23,036 nt of DNA. Origin: Bacteroidales bacterium (GTDB lineage: Bacteria; Bacteroidota; Bacteroidia; Bacteroidales; Bacteroidaceae). The notes beneath the pieces were generated by a model, which searched no databases, had not been told where the DNA came from, and was given only the letters and a program-made list of their open reading frames with translations. The DNA lies in the NCBI GenBank assembly GCA_004557185.1, contig SFEP01000040.1, positions 1-23,036 of the forward strand, in the 5' to 3' direction. Both the position numbers and the translations under genes were made by a program. Within the stretch, counting starts at the first letter, position 1. Each line of letters starts with the position of its first letter. Of the stretch, positions 1-7,447 are shown piece by piece.

Positions 1-309
1 CTAAAAAATGGGCTGCCAGAAGATGCCTCCTACTCTGACCACATGATGTGCGATTTGGAAGCCCTTGTCGAGTGTGATTTAGTAATACTAATGGAAGGCT
101 GGAGGGACTCCCGCGGATGCCTTAACGAGTTGAAGTTTGCAGACCGATTGAAGATGCCAATTATCGGTATGTGTGAACGCGTCAATGATGAAGTGGAAGC
201 GTACGTAAGTATGTACTACTTTAAGCAATTCAAATCATGGGAACTGGCCTCATTCTGGACGCGGTATGTGGGGATAGCAGCGGCTACGCTATATAAGAAC
301 AACGAATAA
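1..309 (+). CDS. DUF4406-like protein, 5' end cut by window edge
   Basis: The reading frame is open from base 1, so the gene begins upstream of the window; the first ATG inside it (43) is not the real start. The visible residues align well with the middle and end of the complete gene at 1521-1898: both contain NGLPxDAxxSDHM, then DLExLxxCDxVxLxxGW, then SRGCLxExxFA. That pattern fits DUF4406, which resembles nucleoside 2-deoxyribosyltransferase-fold proteins; the Glu in 'CLNEL' lies where that fold carries its catalytic glutamate. Activity is inferred only. The bases are clearly AT-richer than in the second copy, so the two are probably separately acquired homologues rather than a recent duplication. 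Confidence 0.7.
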   Translation, partial: LKNGLPEDASYSDHMMCDLEALVECDLVILMEGWRDSRGCLNELKFADRLKMPIIGMCERVNDEVEAYVSMYYFKQFKSWELASFWTRYVGIAAATLYKNNE

Positions 310-341
310 CTCAACATCATAAAAACCAAATTTTCAAAGAA

Positions 342-635
342 ATGAAAGAAACAGAAAAAATAATCAATCAGATTCAAGCTTGGTCGCAAGCTGACGATAC
401 GGACCGCGCATCAGTGGTAATAATGGCAGACTTAACAACTAACGGCGTGGATATGTTAAGCTATGGAAGCTTAAAGGACATGTCCCGCCTTGTCACTCAT
501 TGGATGAACGCAGACAAAGAGACCGGTCAAGCCATATATATAGCAGCCTGTTTATACGCTCACAAGCATATCGAAGCGAAAGAACGTAAGAAGATTAACG
601 CTGCCGTTTCTGAAGTCGTAGGAGATGGTGAATAG
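342..635 (+). CDS. Hypothetical protein, 97 aa
   Basis: A small soluble, mainly helical protein of 97 residues that I do not recognise. It has no membrane segment, signal peptide or cysteine cluster. The start follows an A-rich leader (AAAGAA) with no clear Shine-Dalgarno, as usual for Bacteroidota genes. Its end overlaps the next gene by 11 bases. It lies in the early-type accessory region and shares the lower GC content of the left edge. Small phage accessory genes of this kind often modulate the host, but nothing in the sequence shows that here. Confidence 0.6.
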   Translation: MKETEKIINQIQAWSQADDTDRASVVIMADLTTNGVDMLSYGSLKDMSRLVTHWMNADKETGQAIYIAACLYAHKHIEAKERKKINAAVSEVVGDGE

Positions 636-936
636 TGCAGGGTTGGACATGGAGCAGAAATTTAACTTCCAGTACGGCATTTCACGGGAGCAGGCATGTA
701 TTCTATGCCACCTGTCTGCAGAGTGCAGCGGGTGCTGCCTAAAGTGCGGACACGACGGGTGCCAAGGTCAGAGGTGCAGCCAGCCGTCACGAGAACACGA
801 CGGGCAACGGTGGGAAACTTGGATGTATCTGCTACGTGTGCATTTGCCCCACCTTAAAAAATTTATCAAGCCTGAACTCAGAAAGAAATACGGCATTGAC
901 CGCATGCTTAGGAAGCAAAAATGCCGCAAGGCATAA
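625..936 (+). CDS. Cysteine-rich hypothetical protein, possible metal-binding
   Basis: A protein of 103 residues with eight cysteines packed between about residues 25 and 51 (C25, C28, C34, C37, C38, C41, C46, C51), suggesting one or two zinc-binding knuckles. The rest is charged and the C-terminus is strongly basic (KKYGIDRMLRKQK), so nucleic-acid binding is possible but unproven. The ATG at 625 overlaps the previous gene by 11 bases; an in-frame ATG at 649 would start at MEQKFNFQYG and remove the overlap, and either could be used. I know similar short Cys-rich proteins from Bacteroidales phages but no function for them. Confidence 0.55.
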   Translation: MVNSAGLDMEQKFNFQYGISREQACILCHLSAECSGCCLKCGHDGCQGQRCSQPSREHDGQRWETWMYLLRVHLPHLKKFIKPELRKKYGIDRMLRKQKCRKA

Positions 937-958
937 TACACACACACCACAGCACACG

Positions 959-994
959 CCGCGGCCTTGCCAGTGGGCAATGGTTACCCCGCGG
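959..994 (+). other. Nested hairpin, function unknown
   Basis: CCGCGG at 959-964 pairs with CCGCGG at 989-994. Inside it, TTGCC (967-971) pairs with GGCAA (976-980) across the loop AGTG. No T-run follows directly, so it does not look like an intrinsic terminator; TTTTT only appears about 25 bases later. It may be a structured leader or processing element for the downstream tRNA-like segment. Confidence 0.35.
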
Positions 995-1067
995 GGGCTG
1001 CACAACCCTCTTACTGTTTTTCATCGCACATAAATTCCAAATAGTGCAGGCGGGTGTTGCTGTGTGA

Positions 1068-1130
1068 AGGCCGTAAAGGGAGCACGGGAGGCCTCGGTAC
1101 GTGCAGCGGGTTCGAGTCCCGCACGGCCAC
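1068..1130 (+). tRNA. Degenerate tRNA-like element lacking a D-arm
   Basis: A textbook T-arm is present: GCGGG-TTCGAGT-CCCGC at 1106-1122, including the universal GGTTCGANTCC box. It is followed directly by ACGGCC (1123-1128), which pairs with GGCCGT at 1069-1074 as a six-base acceptor stem stacked on the T-arm exactly as in tRNA. Between them only 31 bases remain instead of about 41. They form a 5-bp stem GCACG/CGTGC (1082-1086 and 1100-1104) with a 13-base loop and leave no room for a D-arm. No CCA is encoded. It could be a decayed tRNA, a minimal tRNA mimic, or a remnant of an integration site. An anticodon cannot be assigned. Confidence 0.35.
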
Positions 1131-1141
1131 GACGTAAGTCA

Positions 1142-1213
1142 ATGGATTTTTATTGGTTAGGTTATGCGATCCGCCGCGCCTGGAAGCACAGGATAAGTAA
1201 TATGTGTAACTAA
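1142..1213 (+). CDS. Possible 23-residue microprotein
   Basis: An ATG just after the tRNA-like element opens a 23-codon frame starting MDFYWLGYAIRRAWKHR and ending in TAA. The peptide is aromatic at the start and basic in the middle, so it could form a short amphipathic membrane-associated helix. No clear ribosome site precedes it. It may be chance; conservation in related phages would be the test. Confidence 0.2.
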   Translation: MDFYWLGYAIRRAWKHRISNMCN

Positions 1214-1298
1214 GAACGTGTGAATAGGTGTTTCGTTAACAAGTTGTGCCGAAGGGCGCGGCGGTGAGCATACTTAGGCCGAAGAAGTAAGAAGTAAG

Positions 1299-1502
1299 AT
1301 GCAAAGAATAGAAGTGAGCAAGGACGTGAAAGAGAAGATATGCAAGGCGTTTGAATGCAGCCGCCCTACTGTGTGGCGGGCGTTGACCTACGCCACGGAC
1401 ACGCCGATGGCAAGGAGCATAAGGCGTTACGCCATTCTGAGCGGCGGCCGCGTGCTGCAAACGGTGGTAATTGACCCGAAGGAACAAACAGAAAATAAGT
1501 AA
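1299..1502 (+). CDS. Small basic protein, possible HTH DNA-binding
   Basis: A 67-residue protein with residues about 8-45 (KDVKEKICKAF...SRPTVWRAL...SIRRYAI) consistent with a short helix-turn-helix: a helix, the turn 'CSRPTVWRAL' resembling a recognition helix, then a basic helix. That is a reading of pattern, not a confirmed domain. The start follows a purine-rich leader (GAAGTAAGAAGTAAG). It sits 18 bases before the DUF4406 gene and probably shares its transcript. If it is a DNA-binding protein it is one candidate to bind the palindromic sites at 2170-2236 and 16142-16231; the HU-like protein is another. Confidence 0.5.
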   Translation: MQRIEVSKDVKEKICKAFECSRPTVWRALTYATDTPMARSIRRYAILSGGRVLQTVVIDPKEQTENK

Positions 1503-1520
1503 CAACAATATAACAACAAC

Positions 1521-1898
1521 ATGGAAAACAAGCAGAAGATATTACGTGCCTACCTGAGCGGGCCGATAAGCGGCTACGACATGAACGAGCGCCGCAAAGC
1601 ATTCAGTGAAGCGGAGGAGCTCATTCATGAGCCAGGCGTTGAAGTGGTTAGCCCCTTGAACAACGGCCTGCCAGATGATGCCGAATGGAGCGACCACATG
1701 CTCCGCGACCTCGAAATGCTGATAGATTGCGACATGATGGTATTGCTCCCAGGCTGGCAGCATAGCCGCGGGTGCCTTACCGAAGTGAGGTTTGCCCGCA
1801 AGATGGGGCTACTGGTATTAGGCTATCATGAAGCCGAGCAAAGAGAATACGAGCGCTATTGCAAGGAGCACCCCATTCAGTGTTGGAAGCAGAAGTAA
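1521..1898 (+). CDS. DUF4406 domain protein (deoxyribosyltransferase-like fold)
   Basis: A complete 125-residue protein. It opens with the family's YLSGPISG motif (residues 11-18), which resembles the nucleotide-binding loop of nucleoside 2-deoxyribosyltransferases. It continues with DLExLIDCDMMVLL (63-76) and SRGCLTEVRFA (82-92); E88 sits where that enzyme class carries its catalytic Glu. Family knowledge supports the fold, while substrate and activity are unknown: base exchange on deoxynucleosides, nucleotide salvage or NAD chemistry are all possible. It starts after an ACAACAACATATAA-type leader lacking Shine-Dalgarno. A second, more AT-rich member of the family is at the left edge of the window. 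Confidence 0.75.
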   Translation: MENKQKILRAYLSGPISGYDMNERRKAFSEAEELIHEPGVEVVSPLNNGLPDDAEWSDHMLRDLEMLIDCDMMVLLPGWQHSRGCLTEVRFARKMGLLVLGYHEAEQREYERYCKEHPIQCWKQK

Positions 1899-1918
1899 GA
1901 ATAATAAAGAATACAGCC

Positions 1919-2119
1919 ATGAAGATTACTCGCCTTATTATTGCCGCCGTGTGTGGCGTCATTGGTATTTTGTTGATGCTCTCTGAGCCGTCGGAGGATT
2001 GCACCACCTACGAATGGCTGCAGGCCTTCTTAGGCACGCGGGCTATTGCCGCCGCGCTGATTGTCGTATCGTACCTTTCCGCCCGCGGCCTGCACCTACT
2101 GGACAATATCGACGAATAG
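1919..2119 (+). CDS. Small two-helix membrane protein, holin-like size
   Basis: The frame is open from further upstream, but the ATG at 1919 (MKITRLIIAAVCG) gives a natural 66-residue protein starting with two basic residues and a hydrophobic helix. Membrane segments lie at about 5-21 and 41-57, joined by a short acidic loop (SEPSEDCTTYEW), with an acidic tail ending DNIDE. Length and topology fit a holin, but also many small phage membrane proteins of unknown role, and it is not next to the amidase gene. It is the last gene before the large inverted repeat. Confidence 0.55.
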   Translation: MKITRLIIAAVCGVIGILLMLSEPSEDCTTYEWLQAFLGTRAIAAALIVVSYLSARGLHLLDNIDE

Positions 2120-2169
2120 CCGGCGGGGCGCGCGTCTGTGATGATTAGGGGCGCTCCCGTCAGGCCGTA

Positions 2170-2236
2170 CATTGTAACGGCCATTTACATGCACATGTAA
2201 ACGCACTTACATGTGCATGTAAATGGATTTACAATG
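2170..2236. repeat. Large inverted repeat with two phased palindromes
   Basis: Bases 2181-2200 and 2207-2226 are perfect reverse complements (20 bp) around the 6-base loop ACGCAC. CATTGTAA (2170-2177) and TTACAATG (2229-2236) extend the arms after a small interruption. Each arm is itself an 18-bp near-palindrome: TTTACATG-CA-CATGTAAA at 2184-2201 and CTTACATG-TG-CATGTAAA at 2206-2223, with centres 22 bp apart. It ends 27 bases before the primase-helicase start. It could act as a cruciform origin, an operator for the replication gene, or a terminator of the upstream genes; no T-run favours the first two. The same design recurs at 16142-16231. Confidence 0.85.
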
Positions 2237-2262
2237 CAACACCACCTAACCAATTTCCAAAA

Positions 2263-5200
2263 ATGATTAGCGACAAAACAATAGAGGACGTGCTACTGGC
2301 GACCGACTTAGTGGCGTTGGTACGAGAATACGCGCCCGACCTGCAGAAGCGAGGGCGGGACTATGTATGCCGGTGCCCGTTCCATAATGAAAATACGGCG
2401 TCGTTCCATGTTTCGCCTGAGCGCGGCTACTGGAGGTGCTTTGGAGCATGCCAAACGGGCGGCGACGCTATTAAGTTCGTCATGCTGCACGACGGGCTGC
2501 CATTTCCACAGGCGGTTGAGTTCCTGGCACGTCGTGCGGGCATCATGATTGAAGAAGAGCCCTTAACCGAAGCACAGGCAGCCACGGCGCGGCGCAAGCA
2601 AGCCATGATGGAGCTAAACGGGCGCGTGGCGGCTTGGTACGTAGAGCAACTGCACAGCGAGGCCGGCGCCGCCGCGTTGGAATATGCACGCGGGCTGTTT
2701 GGCGACGATGAGCCCGAGCGTGCTACAATGGGTTACGCTCCCCGTTCAGGGGATGCCTTGTATAGATGGGCGCGTTCAACGGGTGAAAGTCTGGAACTAC
2801 TGGAAGAGCTGCACCTCATAGCCCGTAACAAGGAGCAAGGGACGTTTTACGACTTCATGCGCGACCGCCTCGTATATCCAATTAGGGACGCCAGGCGTAA
2901 TGTAATAGGCTTCACCGCCCGCGACCTCAGTGGCCAAAGCCCCGCTAAGTATGTGAATAGCGCCGAAAGTGAGGTATATCACAAGGCACGAAGCATTTAC
3001 GGCTACGAGCCCTTTGTGAACGGAGAGGCCATGCGCAAGGAGCAATACATACTTGTGGAGGGTGCGGCCGACGCTGTGAAAATGCACTCGGTGGGCGTGC
3101 TCAATGTTGTAGCCCCTCTGGGCGGTTCCTGGACCGACGAGCAATTTGCCATGCTCCGAAAGCACGCCCCCGCGGTCTGCTTTATAAACGACGCCGATCC
3201 CGCCAAAGAGGGCGAAACCTTTGGCGCAGGCATTCAATATGTGATGGCCAACGGTCGCCGCGCCCTTGCCGCAGGCCTGAAGGTAAGCGTGCGCGAGTTG
3301 CCGCTGGGTGCAGGCGGTGAAAAGCAGGACCCCGGCTCCTACTTCACGAACAAGGGCCAGCTCTCGGTACTTGATGAACTGAGCTTTGTGCATTGGTACG
3401 CTCTGAAGGTATGGGATAAGGGAGCCAACATCAACCAGAAGGCCGACCTTATCCAGCAGATTAGTGAGGTAGCCTCCTACATTACCGACGAGAACCAACT
3501 CAGCCTGCTACTTGATGAACTGGTCAAGTTGCGCCGCGGCACTGAGTTTTGGCGTAATGCCATTAACCGCGAAAAGTGGAAACGCCTCGACGCCGCCACG
3601 GCACGTACGAAAGAAATAAGTCTGCGCACGTTTGGCTTCGTAGAGGAGCGCGGCTGCTATTACGGGCTTACCGACAAGGCCGACGTGCAGTGGTCGAATT
3701 TCACACTGAAGCCCCTATTCCACATCAAGGACGAGGAGCGCCCCGTGCGCCTCTTTGAGATAAAGGGCGTGGGCACGCCGAAGCCTGAACTGGTGGAAAT
3801 GGACATGGACGAGTTAAACAGCGTGCAGAAGTTCAGAAGGAGGTTAGAAGGCCTTGGTAACTATATATGGACGGGCAACGAGAACGACATGCTAAAACTC
3901 AAGCGTTACCTCTATGAATGCACTGACAGCGCACGCAAACTCAATATGCTGGGCTGGGATGCCAAAGGCGGCTTCTACGCTTTCGCAAACGGCGTGTGGA
4001 GAGACGGCACTTTTTATAGCACAGACGCCAACGGTGTAGCCCGCGTTCCAAAGAGCGCCGGCGGTGCGGCCGAGGAATGCGTCTACCTCCCACAGGGCGG
4101 CACGGACGAGCAAGGCAATGAGGCGGCGCGTAATAAGATGCGCCACGACCACGTGCCCGTGCCTGCCATGCAGCAATACCTCCGCGACTTCGTGCAGGTG
4201 TTCGGCGATAACGGCCGCGTCGGCCTTTGCTACTGGCTTGCCTCGCTGTTTCGTGACGTGGTTACGGGGCGCACCCGCTCCTTTCCACTTCTTTGCCTCT
4301 TTGGCCCGAAGGGTAGCGGTAAGACAGAGTTAGGCACGGCCTTGATGGCCTTTGTGGTGACGGGCAATTTGCCGCCGTCGCTTGCCAACTCTACACAGGT
4401 AGCACTCAATGAGGCGGCCTCCTTCGCTACTGATGCCATGGTGCACTTCGACGAATATAAAAACGAAATACATAGCAGCCGAATAGAAATGCTTAAGGGC
4501 ATGTACGACGGCGTAGGCCGTACCCGTATGGGCGGCGCTGATTACAAAACGCAGAAGATGACGAGCGTACGCAGCGGCGTTATCATAAGCGGCCAGGAAA
4601 TGCCCACGCAGGATATAGCCCTATTCTCTCGTACTATCTTCTTATCCTTTCCACGCTGCGCCTACACCCCCGAAGAGTCCCGCCGCTTTGCCGCCCTGCA
4701 GGAAATACAGCGCCGCGGCGGTCTGACCGAATACACGTTGCAAGTGCTGCAACACCGCGGCCGTGTGCAGGGCGGTTTCGCCCGCGCCTACCAAGCAACT
4801 ACCGACGACGTTGACGCCCTTCTGGGCGGCAAACTGATTGAAACACGTATCCGAGAGAGTTGGTGCAAGCTGCTTGCCGTGCTGAGCTGCCTGGACACAT
4901 GCTTGCCGCTGCCTATGCGGTATAAGGATATGCTCCCACTGTGCTTTGACTTGATGACAAGGCAGAATGGTCTGAGCCGAGAGGGCAATGAATTAGGCCA
5001 CTTCTGGAGCCAAGTTTCGTTCTTGTCGGTTAACGGTGACATACACGACGGTGCCGACTATCGGCTTAGGGTCGTCAGCGACATTAAAACGGACAAGTGC
5101 GCGCAAGAATACGCCAAGCCCCAAAAGGTGTTGTTTCTCAACCCTACAAGGATTTTCAACCTTTACCGAGAAGCCGCCCACCGCGCCGGCGAAACCGTTA

Positions 5201-5442
5201 TCCCAGACGATGCACTCAGGCAGTACATGGAGAACATGCCAGCTTATTTAGGCAGGGTGGCCACGCGGTTTGCCGTGGCTGGCAAAAGCGGCGTGCTTAC
5301 CAACGCACCGACACGAACCCAGCGGGCATTGGTTTTCAACGCTACCATGCTGTTAGAAGAGTACGGGTTCTCTCTCGACAACGAGGCCACACCCATAGGC
5401 GCTGATGAGCGGCAAGGGTTCGGTAATAATATGCCATTTTAG
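2263..5442 (+). CDS. Primase-helicase: CHC2 zinc finger, TOPRIM, AAA+ ATPase
   Basis: A 1059-residue replication protein. Residues 1-100 are a DnaG-type CHC2 zinc domain, with likely ligands C38, H41, C59 and C63 (CPFHNENTASF...CFGAC). Residues about 200-350 are the DnaG core and TOPRIM fold: RLVYPIRD, KYVNS, the catalytic E266 in VEGAAD, and D310/D312 in NDAD. The C-terminal part is a P-loop ATPase with Walker A GPKGSGKT (681-688), Walker B HFDEY (D730, E731) and a probable arginine finger R790 (FSRTIF). This joins primer synthesis and an ATPase, presumably a helicase, in one polypeptide, as in several phage and plasmid systems. The finger has C-x3-C at its second half instead of the usual C-x2-C. 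The start follows the inverted repeat, which may control it or serve as its origin. Confidence 0.9.
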   Translation: MISDKTIEDVLLATDLVALVREYAPDLQKRGRDYVCRCPFHNENTASFHVSPERGYWRCFGACQTGGDAIKFVMLHDGLPFPQAVEFLARRAGIMIEEEPLTEAQAATARRKQAMMELNGRVAAWYVEQLHSEAGAAALEYARGLFGDDEPERATMGYAPRSGDALYRWARSTGESLELLEELHLIARNKEQGTFYDFMRDRLVYPIRDARRNVIGFTARDLSGQSPAKYVNSAESEVYHKARSIYGYEPFVNGEAMRKEQYILVEGAADAVKMHSVGVLNVVAPLGGSWTDEQFAMLRKHAPAVCFINDADPAKEGETFGAGIQYVMANGRRALAAGLKVSVRELPLGAGGEKQDPGSYFTNKGQLSVLDELSFVHWYALKVWDKGANINQKADLIQQISEVASYITDENQLSLLLDELVKLRRGTEFWRNAINREKWKRLDAATARTKEISLRTFGFVEERGCYYGLTDKADVQWSNFTLKPLFHIKDEERPVRLFEIKGVGTPKPELVEMDMDELNSVQKFRRRLEGLGNYIWTGNENDMLKLKRYLYECTDSARKLNMLGWDAKGGFYAFANGVWRDGTFYSTDANGVARVPKSAGGAAEECVYLPQGGTDEQGNEAARNKMRHDHVPVPAMQQYLRDFVQVFGDNGRVGLCYWLASLFRDVVTGRTRSFPLLCLFGPKGSGKTELGTALMAFVVTGNLPPSLANSTQVALNEAASFATDAMVHFDEYKNEIHSSRIEMLKGMYDGVGRTRMGGADYKTQKMTSVRSGVIISGQEMPTQDIALFSRTIFLSFPRCAYTPEESRRFAALQEIQRRGGLTEYTLQVLQHRGRVQGGFARAYQATTDDVDALLGGKLIETRIRESWCKLLAVLSCLDTCLPLPMRYKDMLPLCFDLMTRQNGLSREGNELGHFWSQVSFLSVNGDIHDGADYRLRVVSDIKTDKCAQEYAKPQKVLFLNPTRIFNLYREAAHRAGETVIPDDALRQYMENMPAYLGRVATRFAVAGKSGVLTNAPTRTQRALVFNATMLLEEYGFSLDNEATPIGADERQGFGNNMPF

Positions 5443-5470
5443 GAGTAACCACACACAATATATATATATA

Positions 5471-6319
5471 ATGGAGCAAAGGAAGTTCATCACTGGCATT
5501 ACGCGCAAACAAGCAGAGCGCCACGGAGACTACAACGCCTTTCTGGAACGCCACACCAAGAATACAGCAGGGAAGAATACGGACGAACTCTATACGCCGC
5601 CAGCGGTGTACGAGGCCGTGCTTGAATGGGTAAAGAAGAATTGCCCCAGCATTCATGGCAAGCGCATCATGCGCCCGTTCCGCCCAGGTGGTGACTACAA
5701 GGCAGAGAACTACACGGGCGCCGTGGTTATCGACAACCCGCCATTCTTCATTGAGCACTTCATTACGCGTTGGTATGTAGACAATGGCGTGCCCTTCTTT
5801 CTGTTTGCACCTGCTATTACTTTATTCCGCGGTAGCTCAATATTAGACAAGTTAACTTACGTGGCGGTTGACGCGGAGGTGGAGTATGTGCACGATGAAC
5901 ACGTACATGCCACGGTACATACTTCCTTCATAACCAATCTGGCCGACCTTACCTCCTACCAGATAATAGCCGCACCTGAACTGCGAGAAGCCATTATGCA
6001 GGCGCAGTGCAAGCAGGATCCCACTGCGAAGCCAGCAAAAACGGAATACCACCCGAACCTCGTAACACCGTACCGATTTAGCACACTGGCAGAGGTCGGC
6101 ATTCCTATGCGAGTACGCAGGGAGGAAACATTGTGGTGGCGTAATAGACTTATGCAGCGAGGGCGTCTCAATATTTTCGGCGGTGCGTTCATTGTCAGCG
6201 ACCGCGTAGCCGAAGCAGTAAAAGAAGCCATAGCCCGAAAGGAAAGGCCTATCAAGTATTACGAGCCCACGCCCGAGGCTATCTACAAGGTGAACCACGG
6301 CGAGGGCGGGACACGATAA
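5471..6319 (+). CDS. Putative N6-adenine DNA methyltransferase
   Basis: A protein of 282 residues from the ATG at 5471, placed right after an AATATATATATATA leader; the longer open frame back to 5405 overlaps the primase gene and is unlikely. It carries DNPPF at residues 88-92, the motif IV (N/D-P-P-Y/F) of amino-methyltransferases, preceded by MRPFRPGGDY, which takes the place of the usual motif I, and by YTPPAVYE near the start, a common substrate-loop pattern. There is no clear FxGxG SAM loop, so binding of S-adenosylmethionine is inferred. It resembles EcoRI-type or phage orphan methyltransferases; no restriction enzyme gene is nearby, so a role in masking phage DNA from host restriction is the simplest guess. 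Confidence 0.6.
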   Translation: MEQRKFITGITRKQAERHGDYNAFLERHTKNTAGKNTDELYTPPAVYEAVLEWVKKNCPSIHGKRIMRPFRPGGDYKAENYTGAVVIDNPPFFIEHFITRWYVDNGVPFFLFAPAITLFRGSSILDKLTYVAVDAEVEYVHDEHVHATVHTSFITNLADLTSYQIIAAPELREAIMQAQCKQDPTAKPAKTEYHPNLVTPYRFSTLAEVGIPMRVRREETLWWRNRLMQRGRLNIFGGAFIVSDRVAEAVKEAIARKERPIKYYEPTPEAIYKVNHGEGGTR

Positions 6320-6376
6320 CAAGGTATGGACAATAGGACCTTCAACTTGCTATATAACATACTAATGTATCAATCT

Positions 6377-6970
6377 ATGGAAAAGCAGACCTTAATAATA
6401 ATCGACAACGGCCACGGCAAAGAAACCAAAGGCAAGTGCAGCCCCGGCGGCCAGTTGCAGGAGTGGGCGTGGACACGCAAATCCGCCCGTGTGCTTGCCG
6501 GCATTCTCAAGGCCAGCGGCTTTCGGTGTTCGTTGCTTGTGCCAGAAGATTACGACGTTTCGCTGAGTGAACGCTGCCAGCGTGCGAACAAGTTGCACGC
6601 CCAGAACGGCGGCCGTTCCGTGTTGCTAAGCCTGCACTGCAACGCTTCAGGAAATGGCGTGGGCTACAACTCGGCATCTGGCTTCTCGTGTTACGTGCAC
6701 CCAGCAGCCAGCGTGGCGGCAAAGGGACTTGCCACGAAGATTTGGGATAAGGTGAGCGAAGAGGCGGCATTCAAAGGCAACCGCTGGCGCCCGTCGGCGG
6801 GCTACCTGCAAGCGAACTTCGCCATACTGCGCGGCACCGCCATGCCGGCGGTGTTGCTTGAGTGCCTGTACATGGACAATATGAACGACATAACCCTGCT
6901 ACTTGAGCCTTCCTGGCAAAACAGGTTGATGCAGCAAGTGGCAGCGGCCGTGGATGAAGTGTGTAAATAA
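6377..6970 (+). CDS. N-acetylmuramoyl-L-alanine amidase (Amidase_3), endolysin
   Basis: Zinc amidase that cuts the bond between MurNAc and L-Ala in peptidoglycan. From the ATG at 6377 it is 197 residues and consists of the catalytic domain alone. The expected zinc ligands are visible: H13 in IDNGHG, E29 in LQEW, H87 in LSLHCN, and the catalytic E162 in VLLEC. Start choice is open: ATGs at 6326 and 6365 are in frame, but the fold's first strand (TLIIIDNGHG) begins at once after 6377. There is no signal peptide or cell-wall-binding domain, so release would need a holin. It lies among DNA-metabolism genes, far from the spanin candidate at 16957. Confidence 0.85.
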   Translation: MEKQTLIIIDNGHGKETKGKCSPGGQLQEWAWTRKSARVLAGILKASGFRCSLLVPEDYDVSLSERCQRANKLHAQNGGRSVLLSLHCNASGNGVGYNSASGFSCYVHPAASVAAKGLATKIWDKVSEEAAFKGNRWRPSAGYLQANFAILRGTAMPAVLLECLYMDNMNDITLLLEPSWQNRLMQQVAAAVDEVCK

Positions 6971-6976
6971 ATCCCT

Positions 6977-7447
6977 ATGGACTATATAACGGTGACATTA
7001 CCAGTGCCGGCCTACGTGCAGCAATGGGCTGAGCATCATTTCGGCCGCCCCGTGCGTTTCCCGAATAGGAGTGCCGAAAACGCCACGCTGCACGACTTGC
7101 TGCGTTTGCGGCCGCCGGGGGCGCGCGACCCCGCAGCGGGTATGCAGGTGGCGGTGACGGCCAGTGCGCTCCGTTCGCCGCTTTACTACAACTGGCTACC
7201 GAAGCCCGCCCGCATAGAAGCCGCGCGCATGGTCGACCGTCTATTCCTGCGTGCCATGTGGTGCGACTTGCTGCCTGTTACCGCCTTGCCGCGGGGGCGT
7301 CTTAACGAAACGATAGATGCCTGGTGTGCTGAGCACGGCATCACCCTCGACAACCGCGAGGCCGTGCGCCAGCGCTTTTACAGGTTGCGGCGCGATTTCG
7401 CCGCGCACGGTGTTCCCTTAAAACCAATCAAAAAAATAAAATCATGA
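6977..7447 (+). CDS. Hypothetical protein, 156 aa
   Basis: A basic 156-residue protein I do not recognise. The C-terminal third (about 115-150: AWCAEHGITLDNREAVRQRFYRLRRD) looks like paired helices with a basic face, which could bind DNA, and the last residues are lysine-rich (KPIKKIKS). There is no membrane segment. It begins six bases after the amidase gene and overlaps the next gene by four bases (ATGA), so it is translationally coupled to the SSB-like protein and probably takes part in DNA metabolism. Confidence 0.6.
   Translation: MDYITVTLPVPAYVQQWAEHHFGRPVRFPNRSAENATLHDLLRLRPPGARDPAAGMQVAVTASALRSPLYYNWLPKPARIEAARMVDRLFLRAMWCDLLPVTALPRGRLNETIDAWCAEHGITLDNREAVRQRFYRLRRDFAAHGVPLKPIKKIKS

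Larger units (their letters stand above)
937..1298. other. Gene-poor stretch with folded RNA candidates
   Basis: This 362-base stretch carries no credible gene longer than about 25 codons. It holds a CA-rich run near 939-955, a nested hairpin (959-994), a tRNA-like fold (about 1068-1130) and a possible 23-codon ORF (1142-1213). No TAnnTTTG promoter box was found by eye. It is the largest non-coding segment in the window, and its structure content suggests RNA or regulatory use. Confidence 0.6.

Noticed and set aside
1068..1130. Prophage attachment site at a tRNA 3' end
   Set aside because: No integrase is seen nearby and no second copy of the tRNA end was noticed in the window; phage-like genes lie on both sides.
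2797..3498. 233-codon minus-strand frame inside the primase gene
   Set aside because: The sense strand has clear primase motifs here, and no start context or family supports the antisense frame.
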